This document shows positions 11,097 to 23,482 of a DNA stretch of 64,000 nt, piece after piece. The notes beneath the pieces were generated by a model, which was not told the origin of the DNA, ran no database searches, and saw only the letters and a list, made by a program, of their open reading frames with translations. Source of the stretch: Heliopora coerulea (Eukaryota > Cnidaria > Anthozoa > Scleralcyonacea > Helioporidae). A program made the translations under genes and the position numbers. Location of the stretch: assembly GCA_030142905.1 (NCBI GenBank), contig JASJOG010000135.1:806001-870000 (forward strand). The letters run 5' to 3'. Within the stretch, counting starts at the first letter, position 1, and each line of letters opens with the position of its first letter.

Positions 11097-13158
11097 CTCT
11101 CACTTATCTATATTACCAACATGTGTAAGATACTTTTAATATGGGGATAGTTGTCCAAAGAAACACCTACAGCGCCGTGCATTTGGATGCCTTGTCCCCC
11201 CTGTTTGAGAAGGAAATAACTTTATAATTCGTCGAAACCCTTGTTAGTCACTGATCGTGACCTTCAGCGCTCAAATTCGAGCAAAAAGTCGCCCAAAAAG
11301 CGTATGAAAACGCCAAATGTTGAGAAGACATTAAAACGTCCCCTTTTGGTGCCTCGGATGGTCAGGAGTTAACTATGATCAGCTTCAATCATTGCTTTAT
11401 TTTGTTGAGTGGCCTGTCCTTAAATAACCTCGCGTATGTCATTAAACTTTGGACGCAATATTACATGCGAACCTTGAAGATTAGTCCCATTTCACTGATT
11501 GCAACTCCCTTACAGAGGAAATGCTTTTGATACTTGCAGGAAGATCTTTCGTGAAATTTTATGTACTGTAATTGATCTATTTCTTTCTGACTTTTTGTTG
11601 CCTTCTCTAAAGTTTCTCAGTTTGTCTTAAAACTTTGACAGAGCTTTTCGAGGACATTTGTATGTTTATTAAATGCTTCCATTGCAGACGTAACAGACCC
11701 AAATCCACTACACGCTAATCTTTCTGTTCTGGAATGATTTTTTGAGGCACTTTCTCATCAGTATTTTCGCCTTTAATAATGGAAGTCCAAAATGAAAGTA
11801 AATGTTGGTCCAACTGAAATGACTTCATGTTTTTCAAAACCTCAAGGCAAACTGCAACTTGTTACCGGAATTGCACTTACCGAGATCAGCTTACTTTACT
11901 GAGAACGAAATACCAAAATTCGTTGCCAATTGTTGGAACTGTGGTATGATACCTTGACACAAGTGAAATATAAAAGTAAAACTGTCTTGTTTAGGTGTCT
12001 AAATTATTGTGTAGGGTGAAAAGTTTTCAGAGATTCATAAGTGAATGTTTTGGTGAGTTTCACTTTAGGGTTGATTCTTAGGTGTTTATTTTGCATAAGG
12101 ATAACTTTGGTATCGTTTATGGAGTTAGTGTAGTAACTGAACTTAACTTGTACTAAAAAAGTTACATAAACTGGGCTGCTTAGTTATGTAATGAAATTCT
12201 TCAGCATGGCACTTTGCCTGTCATTCTGATTGAAATAGAGTAGATTACTTTGACCATAACCGTACCAATCTGTTTCTTGTTTGGCCGCCTGTGCGTGGCG
12301 GCTGATTAGCAATTTATCTAACTTAGCTGCACGAGTTTATCTTTCTTGCCTACATTGGAGTCACATGTCTAAACTAGACAAAATACTGAATGTGAATAAC
12401 ATTTTCATATTTTGCATTACGAGGCCTTAACATAGTGCCATTGACTTGCTTGACTAGTAGAAGCCGGAAGTTTCGTGTCAAGTTTCGCCACAAATCGAAA
12501 GAAATTAAAATCGCAATATCGTTGAGATGAATCATTTTCATATTCTTTTCTGATTTGGTTAAAATGTTGCGTGGAAATGCTTTCCATTTAACTTTAATTC
12601 AGGAACCTTACGCGATTCATTATGAAGAACTTCTTTCATTTTCTCTTATTCTTCTGGTGCAAATCACAAGACTTACGCTGCTTGCAATTGAACGATTCAG
12701 GTACCCATACCTTGAACAAGATGGGAGTATTGATCTCAATCTTTCGCCATTGTAATGGCTATGGTGATAATAACGTCCTGAACATCCCCAAGCAAGCGAA
12801 GAAGCCAGGGAAAACTTCAGGAGAGCCGACTGAGGAGGTGCCTAATTCTTATCCTTCCAATGAAAAGCACGACCAGTCGCTGACAAGAAATCAGAGAGAG
12901 GGTGTAGTCGGCCTAAGTCATGAAAAAGTTCTAAAAGGGATAACTTACGAAAAGTTTGAAGCAGTCGTCGAGAGACTTTCTGAGCGTTATGAACTTTCAG
13001 ATCGTCTAAAGAATGAAATCTTGGAAGTGAAAAGAAGTGAAACTCATAGAGGGGAAGTGAGACTACAGGGCGATAGATATCTCGCAGTTGTCCTCAAAGG
13101 AGAGACTTGGTTGGACCTTTACCTATCGACAGCTAGCATTAGACACTTCAGTAAAGAC
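11097..13158. repeat. segmental duplication, copy 2
   Basis: This is the paralogue of 1-2385 in direct orientation. It lacks the 315-base MITE and so preserves the empty target site near 12100. Substitutions and small indels are scattered throughout, so the duplication is not very recent. The left breakpoint at 11097 is sharp and joins sequence unrelated to copy 1 within the window. Confidence 0.9.
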
Positions 13159-13170
13159 TATTGGTGTTGA
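12622..13170 (+). CDS. unrecognised duplicated ORF or 3' exon, copy 2
   Basis: This is the counterpart of 1800-2390. The conserved 3' part keeps the same frame and nearly the same residues. Upstream, one extra base near 12737 moves the frame. The open frame here therefore begins MKNFFHFLLFFWCKSQ, which by chance or design looks like a secretion signal. In copy 1 that same frame hits TGA after 11 codons. The frame that copy 1 uses ends here at 12755. Either the N-terminal part is not exonic and an acceptor lies further in, or one copy is broken. No family is recognised. Confidence 0.4.
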   Translation: MKNFFHFLLFFWCKSQDLRCLQLNDSGTHTLNKMGVLISIFRHCNGYGDNNVLNIPKQAKKPGKTSGEPTEEVPNSYPSNEKHDQSLTRNQREGVVGLSHEKVLKGITYEKFEAVVERLSERYELSDRLKNEILEVKRSETHRGEVRLQGDRYLAVVLKGETWLDLYLSTASIRHFSKDYWC

Positions 13171-14280
13171 CTGAAGACAGGACGTATGCTGTGCAACACG
13201 ATATAGTACCTTATCATTCCTGAAGCGTTATCTTTAATTATCATGTCGTGTGTATCCCATTGTTTTTAGAAGAACAGTATTTGTTATCTTTATTTGGTAG
13301 AACCCAGTGTCTCAATTTGGGTATCACGCTGTTAAAAATTGGGACCTCCTAGCCAAAGGTCAGATTATCTTTGTTCGTTTGCCAAGCTAATCCTTTACTC
13401 GTCTATACTACCAAGGCATTGTCTTTGACCTGATTGATCACTTTTATAGTCCAGTAATTAGGAACGTAATTTATTACTGTGGCAGAAAGTAATCGTAATT
13501 GTCAGTAATCACAGTATAATTGTTAGAACACTGGTGATATTGTCGCGATGTGCTGACCTATAAACTACCAAATGCTAAACCAATGCGTTAGCGAAGGTTG
13601 CAAACATTTGTACTACCTGCCGGTAAGGTACAAATCTGAAAGTTTCGGAAGGCATAAATCCCCGATGGAGATCAAAGCCTCACAGTAAACTTCAATCTTG
13701 TGGGGAATGCCCGTCACTACTAACTTAAATAGGCCAGTAATCTGCATATCCGGTTTTCTGGAGTTTAAATACTGGCATGTATTGCCAGGTATTAACTGAC
13801 ATTGTATTTTATTGTATAATAGTTGTAATTCATACAAAGAATAATAGTTAAACTAAATTCAGCTTGCAATATAAGTGTTCATCGCAAACGACCTTCTAGA
13901 GCCAAACTGCACGAAATTTGATCTGTTTTTGATTCTTGACTTTGCTTTAAACATTTTTCCAGCTTCCATCCAGTTATTATGGAAACTCGAGTGGACGTTT
14001 GAGAGAAGGAGAAATGGCGGCAAGAATAAAAGCCCGAAGGGGGAAGGGTTTTCGACAACATTTCGTGATTTTCCAAACTTCCATAAATCTCATGAGAGTT
14101 CTCGTTAATAGTCGAGAGCTTGGGAAAGTCTTTTATGTTCCTTTTAAAAGTTGACCAGCAGAAATAACACAAATAGCACTCCATTTTATTGTCATCAAAG
14201 TGTAAATTCTCACTACTGTTCAGGATGCGGACCTGATGGCGTGAGCTTTCTCATCTTTCCATCAAGTTGTTGTTGTATGG
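13171..14280. other. intergenic sequence upstream of gene B
   Basis: No supported gene is seen. Overlapping short ORFs on both strands at 13875-14184 show no recognisable domain. Confidence 0.35.
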
Positions 14281-14289
14281 GCCTTTCAG

Positions 14290-14456
14290 CCAATCAAAAT
14301 ACATGTTTTTGAATTGTTATTCATAAATATTAGGCTGAACAATCAAGTGCTTGCAATCTTTCTCGAGGAATGCGTATTACGACTTGGTAGTAACTGCGAT
14401 TATTTTCTGGTCCTATCTTCATTCTGAGATCCGGTTTTGACGCATAGTTGCCCAAG
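14290..14456 (+). promoter_or_regulatory. candidate promoter and 5' noncoding exon of gene B (donor at 14457)
   Basis: A CCAAT box (14290-14294) and a TATA-like TCATAAATATT at about 14321 precede a stretch ending CCCAAG|GTAAGATTATT at 14456/14457. The sequence before the donor (CCGGTTTTGACGC) resembles that at 3490-3510. The gene B acceptor is AG at 18110-18111, which gives an intron of about 3.65 kb. This rests on motif resemblance only. Confidence 0.35.
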
Positions 14457-14469
14457 GTAAGATTATTTG

Positions 14470-17400
14470 TATTTTAGATTTCTATGGATTGTTGAAGTTT
14501 ATTGTTTATGGACTGTTTAGCCTGTGTTCGTAACACCAAAGGTGTTACTGAAGGAGTGGCAATTTAAATCGAACTAGAACCGCAAGGTTTGACGTGGAAT
14601 TGTTAAAGCTGCTTGTGTCATTGAGGCCACGTCAGGTGTAACAATTCTTAACCAGGATTTGTAATGCAAATAGTGTTACCTAAAAGATTTACTCGCATCA
14701 GCTTTGGCTGCAACTTTATTTACATAACAAATCGTCGTTTCCTGGTGAGTTTGCTTCTGTAAACGTCTGTATTTTTGTCTTATCGTACAATACTCTCTGC
14801 ATGAAAGTCGATACGCTACAGCTGAAATGGTGAATTGATTTCACATAAAATGCTGTTTGGAGCACTTGATTACTTAATTGACCTCTAACATCTGAGAACT
14901 GGAAAACTCGGCGAATCTACCGTGTTTACATTCCCTAATGAAAATACGGATCTTGCGCCCGATAATCGTCATTGATGAGTTTTCTTGGGATAGATAGCTT
15001 TGGAAAGAGAGCTTCTGGATCACAATAGCGACATATATAATATGATTGCTTTTCAAAATATTGTATGTCTGTGATCACTAACTATATCGTAATTACAAAA
15101 CACAAAGAATATGACGCAATACGTAGGAGGTGACTATTTTTATTGCGTAGTCAATCTAAACGCTTTCTCCCAGCAAATGTGCTGTAATATACTATTACCC
15201 GGCCGGTAGGATGTGTTAGTTGATCATGTTGGACCAAAAAATCAGCATAAAGTAAATATTTGTAATTATTATTATAACTTTTTACCTAATACTTGTAATT
15301 ATTTGTAACTATTCTTATAACTTCTTACATAATATTTGTAATTATCATTTGTTTATGATCTTTATATTCTTTTGTGGATTGTCCTCCCCCAATAATTAGT
15401 TGGTTCCTACGCCTCTGCTACGTACCACTGGACTTTTAAATCATTATTCGTAATTTTGTGATACTTGGATAAGTACAATCCCTGACTTGATTTGTTGAAT
15501 CTATTGCAACAATTTTTTCAAAAGCGTTTAAGTGCATTAAGTGTCTTCTTAATGGCAGAACAAAACATCCCACTGCAATCAAAAAAAGTTTAACAAACAC
15601 TTTCTCTCTAGAATCTGAGTCAGTTGAAGACATCTTTTATATGAAAAAATGAATGTTACCATTGCAACTTGGCTTAAATAGACACCATAACTTAAATGTT
15701 GAAAAAGCTTCCAATGACCTTTGGTTTGACAAAAATATTAATCAATTTAATCACCAAAAATTGCTACAAAATTATTCAAGCCAAAAAATTCAAAAAGTGC
15801 CCTTTAAAAAACCTAGTTACCAACTTACCATGGCAGCAAATATTATTCTACATCATGAAATCCTACATTGATCACTTTGCTGTAGAATTTTAAGGAAATT
15901 CATAAAATTTGGTTGCCATATCTTTCTTCCTTGAAGGGAAACGTTGAAAAGGCCAAGGTGAGGGGACTGATTTGGCTTCCCTCCCTCCAAGGATAGAGTT
16001 GAGGGTTAAACCATCACCCAAACTTTAATCTTAACCCAAAAACTGTTTGCATAATGGGCATTAACAAAATGTTGATCAGGGATATTATGCAGGAGCACTT
16101 CCACTAATGAATAATCTACAGATTGGACCAGATGGCCCAGTGATAATTTAGCTGGTACACAATGATGCTTACAACAATGTGCTTGTAACCAAAAAAGATC
16201 TCATACTCAACAGAATAAATCAGTGTAGCATTAAAAGGATTTCACAAGGCTTAGTGAGTCCAACTTCTCTAACCCTAAATTAGACCTCTTCCATATCCTG
16301 TTAATAGTATTTCACCTCTTGTAATCTGTTATATAAGGAAGAGTTAATTGAACCCAGCATGTGAATACAGCTCATATCCTATGAAGTATATTGCCTACCT
16401 TTTTTTTTTTTCAACTGAAAGAGGAGTCATAAAAATTAAAAGGTTTCCAGGAGCATTTGAAGTAGGAGGCTATGGGGGCTGTTTCTTCCTGAATGCCGAC
16501 ATAAGGAGTAGGAGTAGGCTGGAAAACACAAGTTTTCTTTGTCTGAGATGTAAACCAGAATCTGTTTTTAGACAGATTTTTGTGCTAGTTTGACAAAAAA
16601 AAAAGAAGAAAAGAAAGAATCATTCAGAAGTATCTTACTTTAGTTGTAAATTTAAGGTTATTTTTCAGCTAAAATGTATTAGTTAACAGCCATATAAGAC
16701 AATTGTTTTAAGAGGAAGTCAGTTCATTTTTTTTGTAGGGATGGTTAATATAACATCCTTTTTCAACTTTCCAATATTAATTTGGTGCTGACACACCTGG
16801 ATATTGCAGTGACTTCCTATCTGACTATCCATTAGTAAAAATTAAGAAATGCCTGGCTAGTTTTATTCAAAACAATCAAATATGAATGAGCCTATTAAGG
16901 AAATGTTAATTATTATTATTAAACATATGTATAAATATGGAAACAGAGTATGTATATAACACCTAAAAATATAAATTATGTAAGTCTTGTTTTACATATA
17001 TTATGACTGTCATAATTATACATCTAACCATGCAATAATTATCTTCTTTTTATCCTTATATACATTTCATTGTTTTCAATAAAAACAGCCATTTAACTTT
17101 TCATGGCATCTAAACATAAATTTTTCTTATAGACTTTTTTTTGTTAAATGTTTATGGAAACTGGGATGATTTATGTGAATATAGCAACATGCATGCAACT
17201 GCTAGTGCTTTGCTTCCCTAATTTTTTTGAGTTTTTTTCTTAATTTAAGCCATTAAGGTGCAAGGGTGTACTTTAGTTACTTTACCTTAGCTAACACTAA
17301 ACTATTCTACTCAACACAACAGTGAGCCTTGGACATTAAATGGTTAGGCAAGTCAGATGATGTAAATGAGAATATGGGGAATTCTGTATAGAAAAAGTAG

Positions 17401-18100
17401 CAGATGGGGACCTAGAAGGGATGACAGTAAACACTCAATGTTAATGTCATTGTACATTATTTGACCCATTAAGAGGTAAGGGAACACTTTGATATTTTAC
17501 TCTGGCTAATGCCTAACAATTTTACTCATCAAAGGGATGAGCCCTGCCTCTTAATAATATGTAAAACAATTGGACTTAAGCAACCCATGTCCTGTGACCA
17601 GACACATGTACTCCACAAAGGAAATTAACCCCTTCATGCTTGAATTTTGTTCCAATGGTTCTTTCTCTTTTTGTTTCATACTTTCATCCTTTTGTTCTTT
17701 TGTTTTTATTGGTTGTCAACTGAAGCATGTATGGAAGAGTTATGAAGTGGCTTAAAAAACTTTTTCTTTTTTTTTAAACAAACCAGCTGTTTGAAAGAAA
17801 AGGTCCGTTGATACATCATAACCCTTAAACCATTATCTTCAAAACATTTTGTAAAATGGGAGAAGATAGGGCAAATTTTAGAGTATGGTAACTCTTGCCA
17901 AAATAATATTTTGATAAAACTGTTGTTTCATTGAATGCACAGAAATTATGCTACACAATAGCCTATTAACCTTTATGATGAAGCTGTGCTGCTGGTGCTA
18001 TTACCTCGAATGCTATTAGATCTAGTTTACTAAATTGTATATCAATTAAAAAATACCGTGATTTCATCGTATAAATGTAATGTTTCATATAACACTTTTA
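14470..18100. other. AT-rich noncoding region, probable intron of gene B
   Basis: I see T and A runs, TAATTATTTG-type near-tandem repeats around 15260-15350, and no coding segment or transposon end I can support. No ORF here carries a recognisable domain. Confidence 0.4.
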
Positions 18101-18123
18101 TCTTAAAACAGTACTGTTTAAAA

Positions 18124-19758
18124 ATGGGTGCGGAAGCCTCAGTTCCTGTCCCTCCCGTGAAACCTGGATTTTCAACGATGTGTATCTCGTTCCAGTACAC
18201 AGACCGTGTCACAACTCTTCACCTGGATGACACTGGGTTGTTCGCCGTCAGAAAAGCCATTGAAGGAACTTGGAAACCCGGTATCTCAGTTGAAAAACCA
18301 AAGTATGGCTTGGGTCGGTCGTATAGACTTTGCGGATACCCCTTCAGTACCACTTCAAGTTCAGTTTCCCCTCAGATACTCAGGATGGTTTGCCAAATGC
18401 TGCAGAAATTATATGAAGTTGGCTGGAAGATTACTGCCACTAGCGATCTTGGGAGGCTTAAAGACAAAAGCACACTTTTCTTCAATCGTTGTCCTCCTGA
18501 ATCATCCGCCTGTCCGCTGCTTTGCGTCAATTTGAACAGCTCTGACAAGTTACTGTTCGTTAACCTTCCTTCACAGCTGATCGAACCAATCGAAGAAACC
18601 ATTCGATCCTCGTGGCCTTTAGGAATCCAGAAGAAGAGCTTGACGAAGGAAATGCTTGATGTGAAGCTGTTTGGTTATCCGTGGAGGACAACTGGACAAA
18701 TGTCCATCATGGCGAAAGTTCTCTTGCAAAATATTATAGCTACTCTGTATCGTTATCAATGGATTTTATACTGCAACGTCAACCTCAGGAACAATACGGA
18801 TTCGCTTTTCTTTCGTTACGATCCGAACGTCGCTCTTTGCGAACCTGCACAGTTCTGTACCATCAGCCTTAACAGGAACGATCGTGTACGAGTGATTAAT
18901 GCCTCAGAGACTGTCATTGATTTGATAAGAGCGGTGATATTAAATACGTGGGAATGTGGAGGAATCCAGACGGAGAAAGACTGGAATGATAGCTGGGAAT
19001 TCAAGTTATCCGGCGCCCCTTGGCATTCCACAAATGAGGAATCCACTATGGCTCGTTTTCTAGTTCTCAAGATCCTAGAAGCGATGCAAGAGCGAGGCTG
19101 GCATAATATCGCAGGCCTGCAAATCAGTCGTCATGCTACGGACAAGTCCGTGATGGTCTTCCACAAAAGGGAGCCAAAATATAGCCCAGTAATGTGCCTC
19201 AGTTTGAACGATGTTGATACGTTTCGGCTGATAAACATGCCGGACAACCTAGTGGAGCTTTTCAAGCAGATTTTGTTCTCCCGTTGGTCAAAAGGTATCA
19301 AACAGGAAAAAGAATGGACGATAAGCTCGAGCAGGGTTTGTGAAATAAAGTTAGCGGGCCGGCCATGGAGCGGAGGGCAGAGCAATGATACCTTCCATGC
19401 TCGCAGTTTTCTTTGTAATATTCTTCAAGAATTCATGGAGCGAGGATGGACGGTGTTACTCTCTGCTGACGTTTCAGCCAAGTACGTTCACCAAGAGTAT
19501 GGTGCAGACTATCCTACAGACGTGCATAGCATGTGGTTTGTTTATGATCCGGCCAACTGCGCTCAGGTCTCGCCGCGGAATTACCGTTTCAGTATTGTAT
19601 CAGCTCCAGAACAGTTTGGTATGACGGCTATGGAATTGCCACCATACTCTCCTCCAGCCAATTTCCAGATGGCTGCGTTTGGCGAGGACTGGGATCCTAA
19701 CTCTCAAACCTATGAACCTCCTCCAAGTTACTCTGAAGCCACAGGACTGGATTCGTAA
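18124..19758 (+). CDS. gene B: four-repeat protein with myristoylation-type N-terminus and C-terminal PPSY
   Basis: The open frame runs from 18058, but the start aligned with the paralogues is the ATG at 18124, giving 544 residues. It begins MGAEASVP, again with Gly2 and Ser6. The same four repeats follow, each with the K-L-x-G-x-P-W-like core, for example FKLSGAPWHS in the third. The tail ends EPPPSYSEATGLDS, with PPSY at 533-536. The acceptor-like TTATCTTAAAACAG (AG at 18110-18111) lies just before the ATG, as in A and C, so the leader codons from 18058 are probably intronic. It is clearly more diverged from A than C is, although the A and B flanks share the large duplication. No lesions are seen. 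Function unknown. Confidence 0.85.
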   Translation: MGAEASVPVPPVKPGFSTMCISFQYTDRVTTLHLDDTGLFAVRKAIEGTWKPGISVEKPKYGLGRSYRLCGYPFSTTSSSVSPQILRMVCQMLQKLYEVGWKITATSDLGRLKDKSTLFFNRCPPESSACPLLCVNLNSSDKLLFVNLPSQLIEPIEETIRSSWPLGIQKKSLTKEMLDVKLFGYPWRTTGQMSIMAKVLLQNIIATLYRYQWILYCNVNLRNNTDSLFFRYDPNVALCEPAQFCTISLNRNDRVRVINASETVIDLIRAVILNTWECGGIQTEKDWNDSWEFKLSGAPWHSTNEESTMARFLVLKILEAMQERGWHNIAGLQISRHATDKSVMVFHKREPKYSPVMCLSLNDVDTFRLINMPDNLVELFKQILFSRWSKGIKQEKEWTISSSRVCEIKLAGRPWSGGQSNDTFHARSFLCNILQEFMERGWTVLLSADVSAKYVHQEYGADYPTDVHSMWFVYDPANCAQVSPRNYRFSIVSAPEQFGMTAMELPPYSPPANFQMAAFGEDWDPNSQTYEPPPSYSEATGLDS

Positions 19759-19889
19759 GGTCAAGCACTATCAATGAGTTACGTCACTGTGAATCTGCTT
19801 GGCAAAGAAAAGGATTGTAACTCAATTTGTAGTGAACACCATGGAAATAGACGAAGCTTACCAAAGCCGTCGTGCAAGAAAGACCGTCT

Positions 19890-20008
19890 TATATATACAT
19901 ATATATACATATATATACATATATATACATATATATACATATACATATATATACATATACATATATATACATATACATATATATACATATACATATATAT
20001 ACATATAT
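19890..20008. repeat. (TATACA)n / (TATATACA)n microsatellite
   Basis: The repeat alternates TATATACA and TATACA units over about 120 bases. It generates spurious Tyr-Ile ORFs in several frames. It directly abuts the MITE at 20012. Confidence 0.95.
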
Positions 20009-20011
20009 GGG

Positions 20012-20199
20012 GAGATTTCGCTTAAAAGTTTGTGGTTGCTACTCCGAGTTTCACGCGGATGCGATCTTCAGCCAATTGAAACAGCGTCGATTCATTGTCT
20101 CCTTTTTCTCTGTTCATTGACGTCATGGTTTGCGCGGGTTGGAAGATCGCATCCGCGTGAAACTCGTAGTAGCAACCACAAACTTTTAAGCGAAATCTC
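20012..20199. mobile_element. MITE with 57-base terminal inverted repeats
   Basis: The arms 20012-20068 and 20143-20199 are near-perfect inverted repeats starting GAGATTTCGCTTAAAAG. The central 75 bases carry no coding signal. It is embedded in TA-rich microsatellite. Confidence 0.85.
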
Positions 20200-20355
20200 A
20201 CTACATTTAAGCTCTGCCCCACATGGTATCGAGTACTCTTGGATTCATCGTAAACATTATCATCTGAGTTATATATATATATATATACAATCCAATCAGT
20301 TTCTGTATTGGCTTTATGTAGAGTGCTCAATATCTTGTAAGATAGAGCAGATATG

Positions 20356-20635
20356 AAATGAATAAGCTTAAAATTCTTTTTGTCGGCTTTCATAAACCTA
20401 CTAAATAAGCGAACCGAAATATTCTCAACATGCCGACACAGGAATAAATTCCTCATTAACAAAATTAACACACCCCGCTGACGCACGGCAATGAGATCAC
20501 CGGACTATTTTTACCTGATGACGTACGAGACTGTATAAAAGAATAACTAAACCAGGATCTGGACAGTTGTCTGATGATCGTCCAAAGAGACGTGAAACTC
20601 TGAGTAACAACCCAGAATTTTAAGCTTATTCATTT
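20356..20635. mobile_element. MITE-like element with 22-base inverted ends
   Basis: AATGAATAAGCTTAAAATTC at the left end is repeated as its reverse complement at 20614-20635. Both sides lie close to TA microsatellites. No transposase is present. Confidence 0.6.
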
Positions 20636-20970
20636 TATACATATATATACATATAAACCGAATAGATGTAACAGAAGTGTCACATTACATTATATTATAT
20701 TACTTATATATGTAATATATATATGTTATATGTATTTTGTATATATATATGTTCAATCTGCAGACGTACGTTTTGCTGTACTACAGCTCATCAGTGCAGC
20801 TCGGAAGGAACTAGGATCGATAAGGAACCAGAGTGCTCAAACCGCCACTCTAACAGTGGGCATTGCTTAACGCTATCGGTTATCCTTATACACCCATAGA
20901 GTGCTCATTATATATGTATGTTATGTATGTTATATATGTAATATATAACACATACATATATATATTTAAA

Positions 20971-21438
20971 TATTGAATTTCAAACACAAGTAAGTATATA
21001 AAAAAAGGTAACTGTAAACGCCAAGTGAACTTTCCAGAATACTTTATTTTCCAACACATTTCACCACTTTAGCAGTGACTCTTCAGGCTTAACAATTCAT
21101 TCTTACCAGTTTCTAAATTGTCTGTAATTAAGTAATTAGGTTGAGTTAAGAGAGGGTTTAGATTTTCTTATAAAATATTGTTCTTTTGATCTGCGTGCAT
21201 CATCGCTTTACCCACTTTGCACAACATGTGAACAGATGATCGTCGAGAATTCATTTACGTTCAAAGCCACCAACCAGCCCTTTGAAGTAACACATGACAG
21301 ATTGTGACAGCAAATTTTTTTAAAGCCTGAAGAGCCACTGCTGAAGTGGTGAAACGCGTTGCAAAATGAAGTATTCTGGAAAGTTCACTTGGCATTTACA
21401 TTTATCTTTTTTATATACTTATCTGTGTTTGAAATTCA

Positions 21439-21441
<3 letters not shown>
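20971..21441. mobile_element. MITE with about 120-base inverted repeats
   Basis: The left arm (20971-21090) starts TATTGAATTTCAAACAC. The right arm (21323-21441) is its reverse complement with few changes. Both outer ends adjoin (TA)n or (TATG)n tracts, as do the other elements in this cluster. Confidence 0.85.

Positions 21442-21454
<13 letters not shown>

Positions 21455-21482
<28 letters not shown>
21455..21482. repeat. (TG)n microsatellite after (TA)n
   Basis: A TG dinucleotide run follows a TA run immediately beyond the MITE end. Confidence 0.9.
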
Positions 21483-21483
<1 letters not shown>

Positions 21484-21541
21484 AACGTTTTGGTTTACGA
21501 AATACAAATAGGGCTCAATATCGCACAAATAAAGCAAATAG

Positions 21542-21667
21542 AATTATATCGCTTACCTCAAAAAGTCACTACAGCCTGTTTCATCTGTTTCATCTTCAGA
21601 GTCACCTGAAGCATCTTTCTCAAGATGAAACAGGCTGTAGTGACTTTTTGAGGTAAGCGATATAATT
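21542..21667. mobile_element. hairpin MITE with 45-base perfect arms
   Basis: The segment 21542-21586 is the exact reverse complement of 21623-21667, enclosing a 36-base loop. TA/CA microsatellite follows directly. As RNA it would form a long stem. Confidence 0.9.
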
Positions 21668-21669
21668 AT

Positions 21670-21718
<49 letters not shown>

Positions 21719-21732
21719 TATATATATACATA
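21665..21732. repeat. (TA)n and (CATATA)n microsatellite
   Basis: A mixed TA and CATATA tract flanks the hairpin MITE. A further TA tract lies at about 21968-21996. Confidence 0.9.
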
Positions 21733-21964
21733 CAGCAAATTGCAGAAATTATGGCACAAAACATATCAACATATAAACATATCAAGACTATTGCATCGCC
21801 ATTTTATTCTCACTTTAACGGTCAATGAAGATATGTTATGTGTTTTTTGGTACGTTCTTTGGCCAGCCTAATGTATTAAGGTTGATTAAAGTATTCACAG
21901 TAGCAGATTCACCCATACATGCTTTTTTTACGATATGTTTAGGTTTGCCAAAATTTATGCAATT

Positions 21965-21996
<32 letters not shown>

Positions 21997-22009
21997 GTCT
22001 TATATAAAC

Positions 22010-23380
22010 AGGTCCAAACGCGACAAACGATATTTCCAATCAAAAAAAGAAAAGGAAGTTACTGATTCAAAAATAACCAAGGTAACCAGTGAGACAAGAC
22101 TTTCTGAATTAAACTAACTTTCTCATAATTCTAGATTGTCAATCAATGTTATGGACCATTATATTAACAAAAACTCTGTGCTTTGCTGGCAATGAATTGC
22201 TCAAAATAGATATTGTTTTAAAAATCAAACTGTCCGTCAAGAATTGGGACTAAGTGCCACTTAGTCACTAGATACTTTCAAGTAAGCGTTCGTCCTGTTA
22301 TCTCTGCATTCTGGTTTCTTGGTGTGCTTAGCACACCAAAGAAATTGTTGTACCGTGAAAAAACGCGGAATTTTGAAAGTGGAATCAAGGAAGCGACCCC
22401 TTCTCTTATACCATCTGATGAGCGCGTAGGAAAGACGTCAATCAGGCGCCACGCAAGGTTTCATGAGAGATTTTTTCGCTCTCTTGAAGACACCGTGTGG
22501 TCAACGATTTTGGCCTTTTCAGACCTCTTCTGGTCTCTTTAAAAACCTTTATTGCTCTGGAGATAAAGAATCAATCAAATCTTGGTAAAGGAGAAGTGAA
22601 ATCTGATGGCTTAACTGCAAGATGTCTCTCCATTACTCCAGATCCCCTTGCTTTCATCTTAAATCGTGCGCTCCCAACATTAACAAGCTTTCACGCAGAG
22701 ATCTGGGAGGTGCACGGCTTCAGAATTTTGTATAACCCGGAGCTTAGCCAAGTTACAGTAGATCTATCCGTAATTCAGCCTGGTTGTTGCTGGGCATATC
22801 CCACTCCCTGTAATGATAAAGGAGTTTTAGCACAATGGAATGGCGGCTTATGACGTTGATGAAGAAAATTCAGACCTTAAAATACGAGATAAGGCGACTG
22901 TAAGTGAGTAACAAGAGTTGAATGACTTCCTTGGCGTTCCTATCGTGTTTGCTGTAACCCTCTATGGTGTACTCAGAGGAGGGAACACGAAAGGCAAGGA
23001 TATTTTTTTACTTAAAATAGGGAGATTTACCAATATTGTTCTCGTCGCAACCGTTTCTGTGTTTTTATTTTTTGTGTCTTGGGAAATCTCAGGAAATCTT
23101 GGTAGTTTTATTGCCGCTATCTCCAAAACTTCCAAATGTCAAAATGACCGTGCTGTACCGGATGACATCGCGCTCTTCAGCCGCCTCAGGTTGAATGACA
23201 GCTTTCCAGCAGTGTCCCATGACTCCAACGTGACTGTGACGTCACTTATACAAACTTATAGAGCTACAAAAACAAGAAGAAATAATCTTGGCTCGAAGAA
23301 GGCAAACACTGCATTTTTTTTTCCCATCAAAACTGTAACTGTTGCTGTATGTTTGTATCTTCGGTACTTTGAGAAACTGC
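22010..23380. other. region upstream of gene C without a supported gene
   Basis: Open frames at 22324-22542, 22497-22853 and 22918-23433 show no domain I recognise, and no splice sites link them convincingly. They could be relics or exons of an unknown gene, but nothing here supports a call. Confidence 0.3.
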
Positions 23381-23399
23381 TACCGTGCTTTCATGTCTT

Positions 23400-23482
23400 G
23401 TGGACTCCTGCCGTGCGAACTTTGTTTGCGTGATCTTGGGAATTTCGTCCGACGTAAAACAATCGGTGCTTAATTGTTTACG
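23400..23482 (+). other. candidate 5' noncoding exon end of gene C (donor at 23483)
   Basis: TTTACG|GTAAGTTTGC is a strong donor about 1.7 kb before the gene C acceptor (AG 25214-25215). It is selected by analogy with genes A and B. The exon sequence itself is poorly conserved with theirs. Confidence 0.3.

Noticed and set aside
19774..20356. ORFs of 60-185 codons rich in Tyr-Ile on both strands
   Set aside because: They are translations of the TATACA/TATATA microsatellite and the adjoining MITE arms, not genes.
22918..23433. 171-codon ORF with a hydrophobic segment
   Set aside because: It has no recognisable domain and overlaps the candidate gene C 5' exon. Its support is too weak to call a gene.
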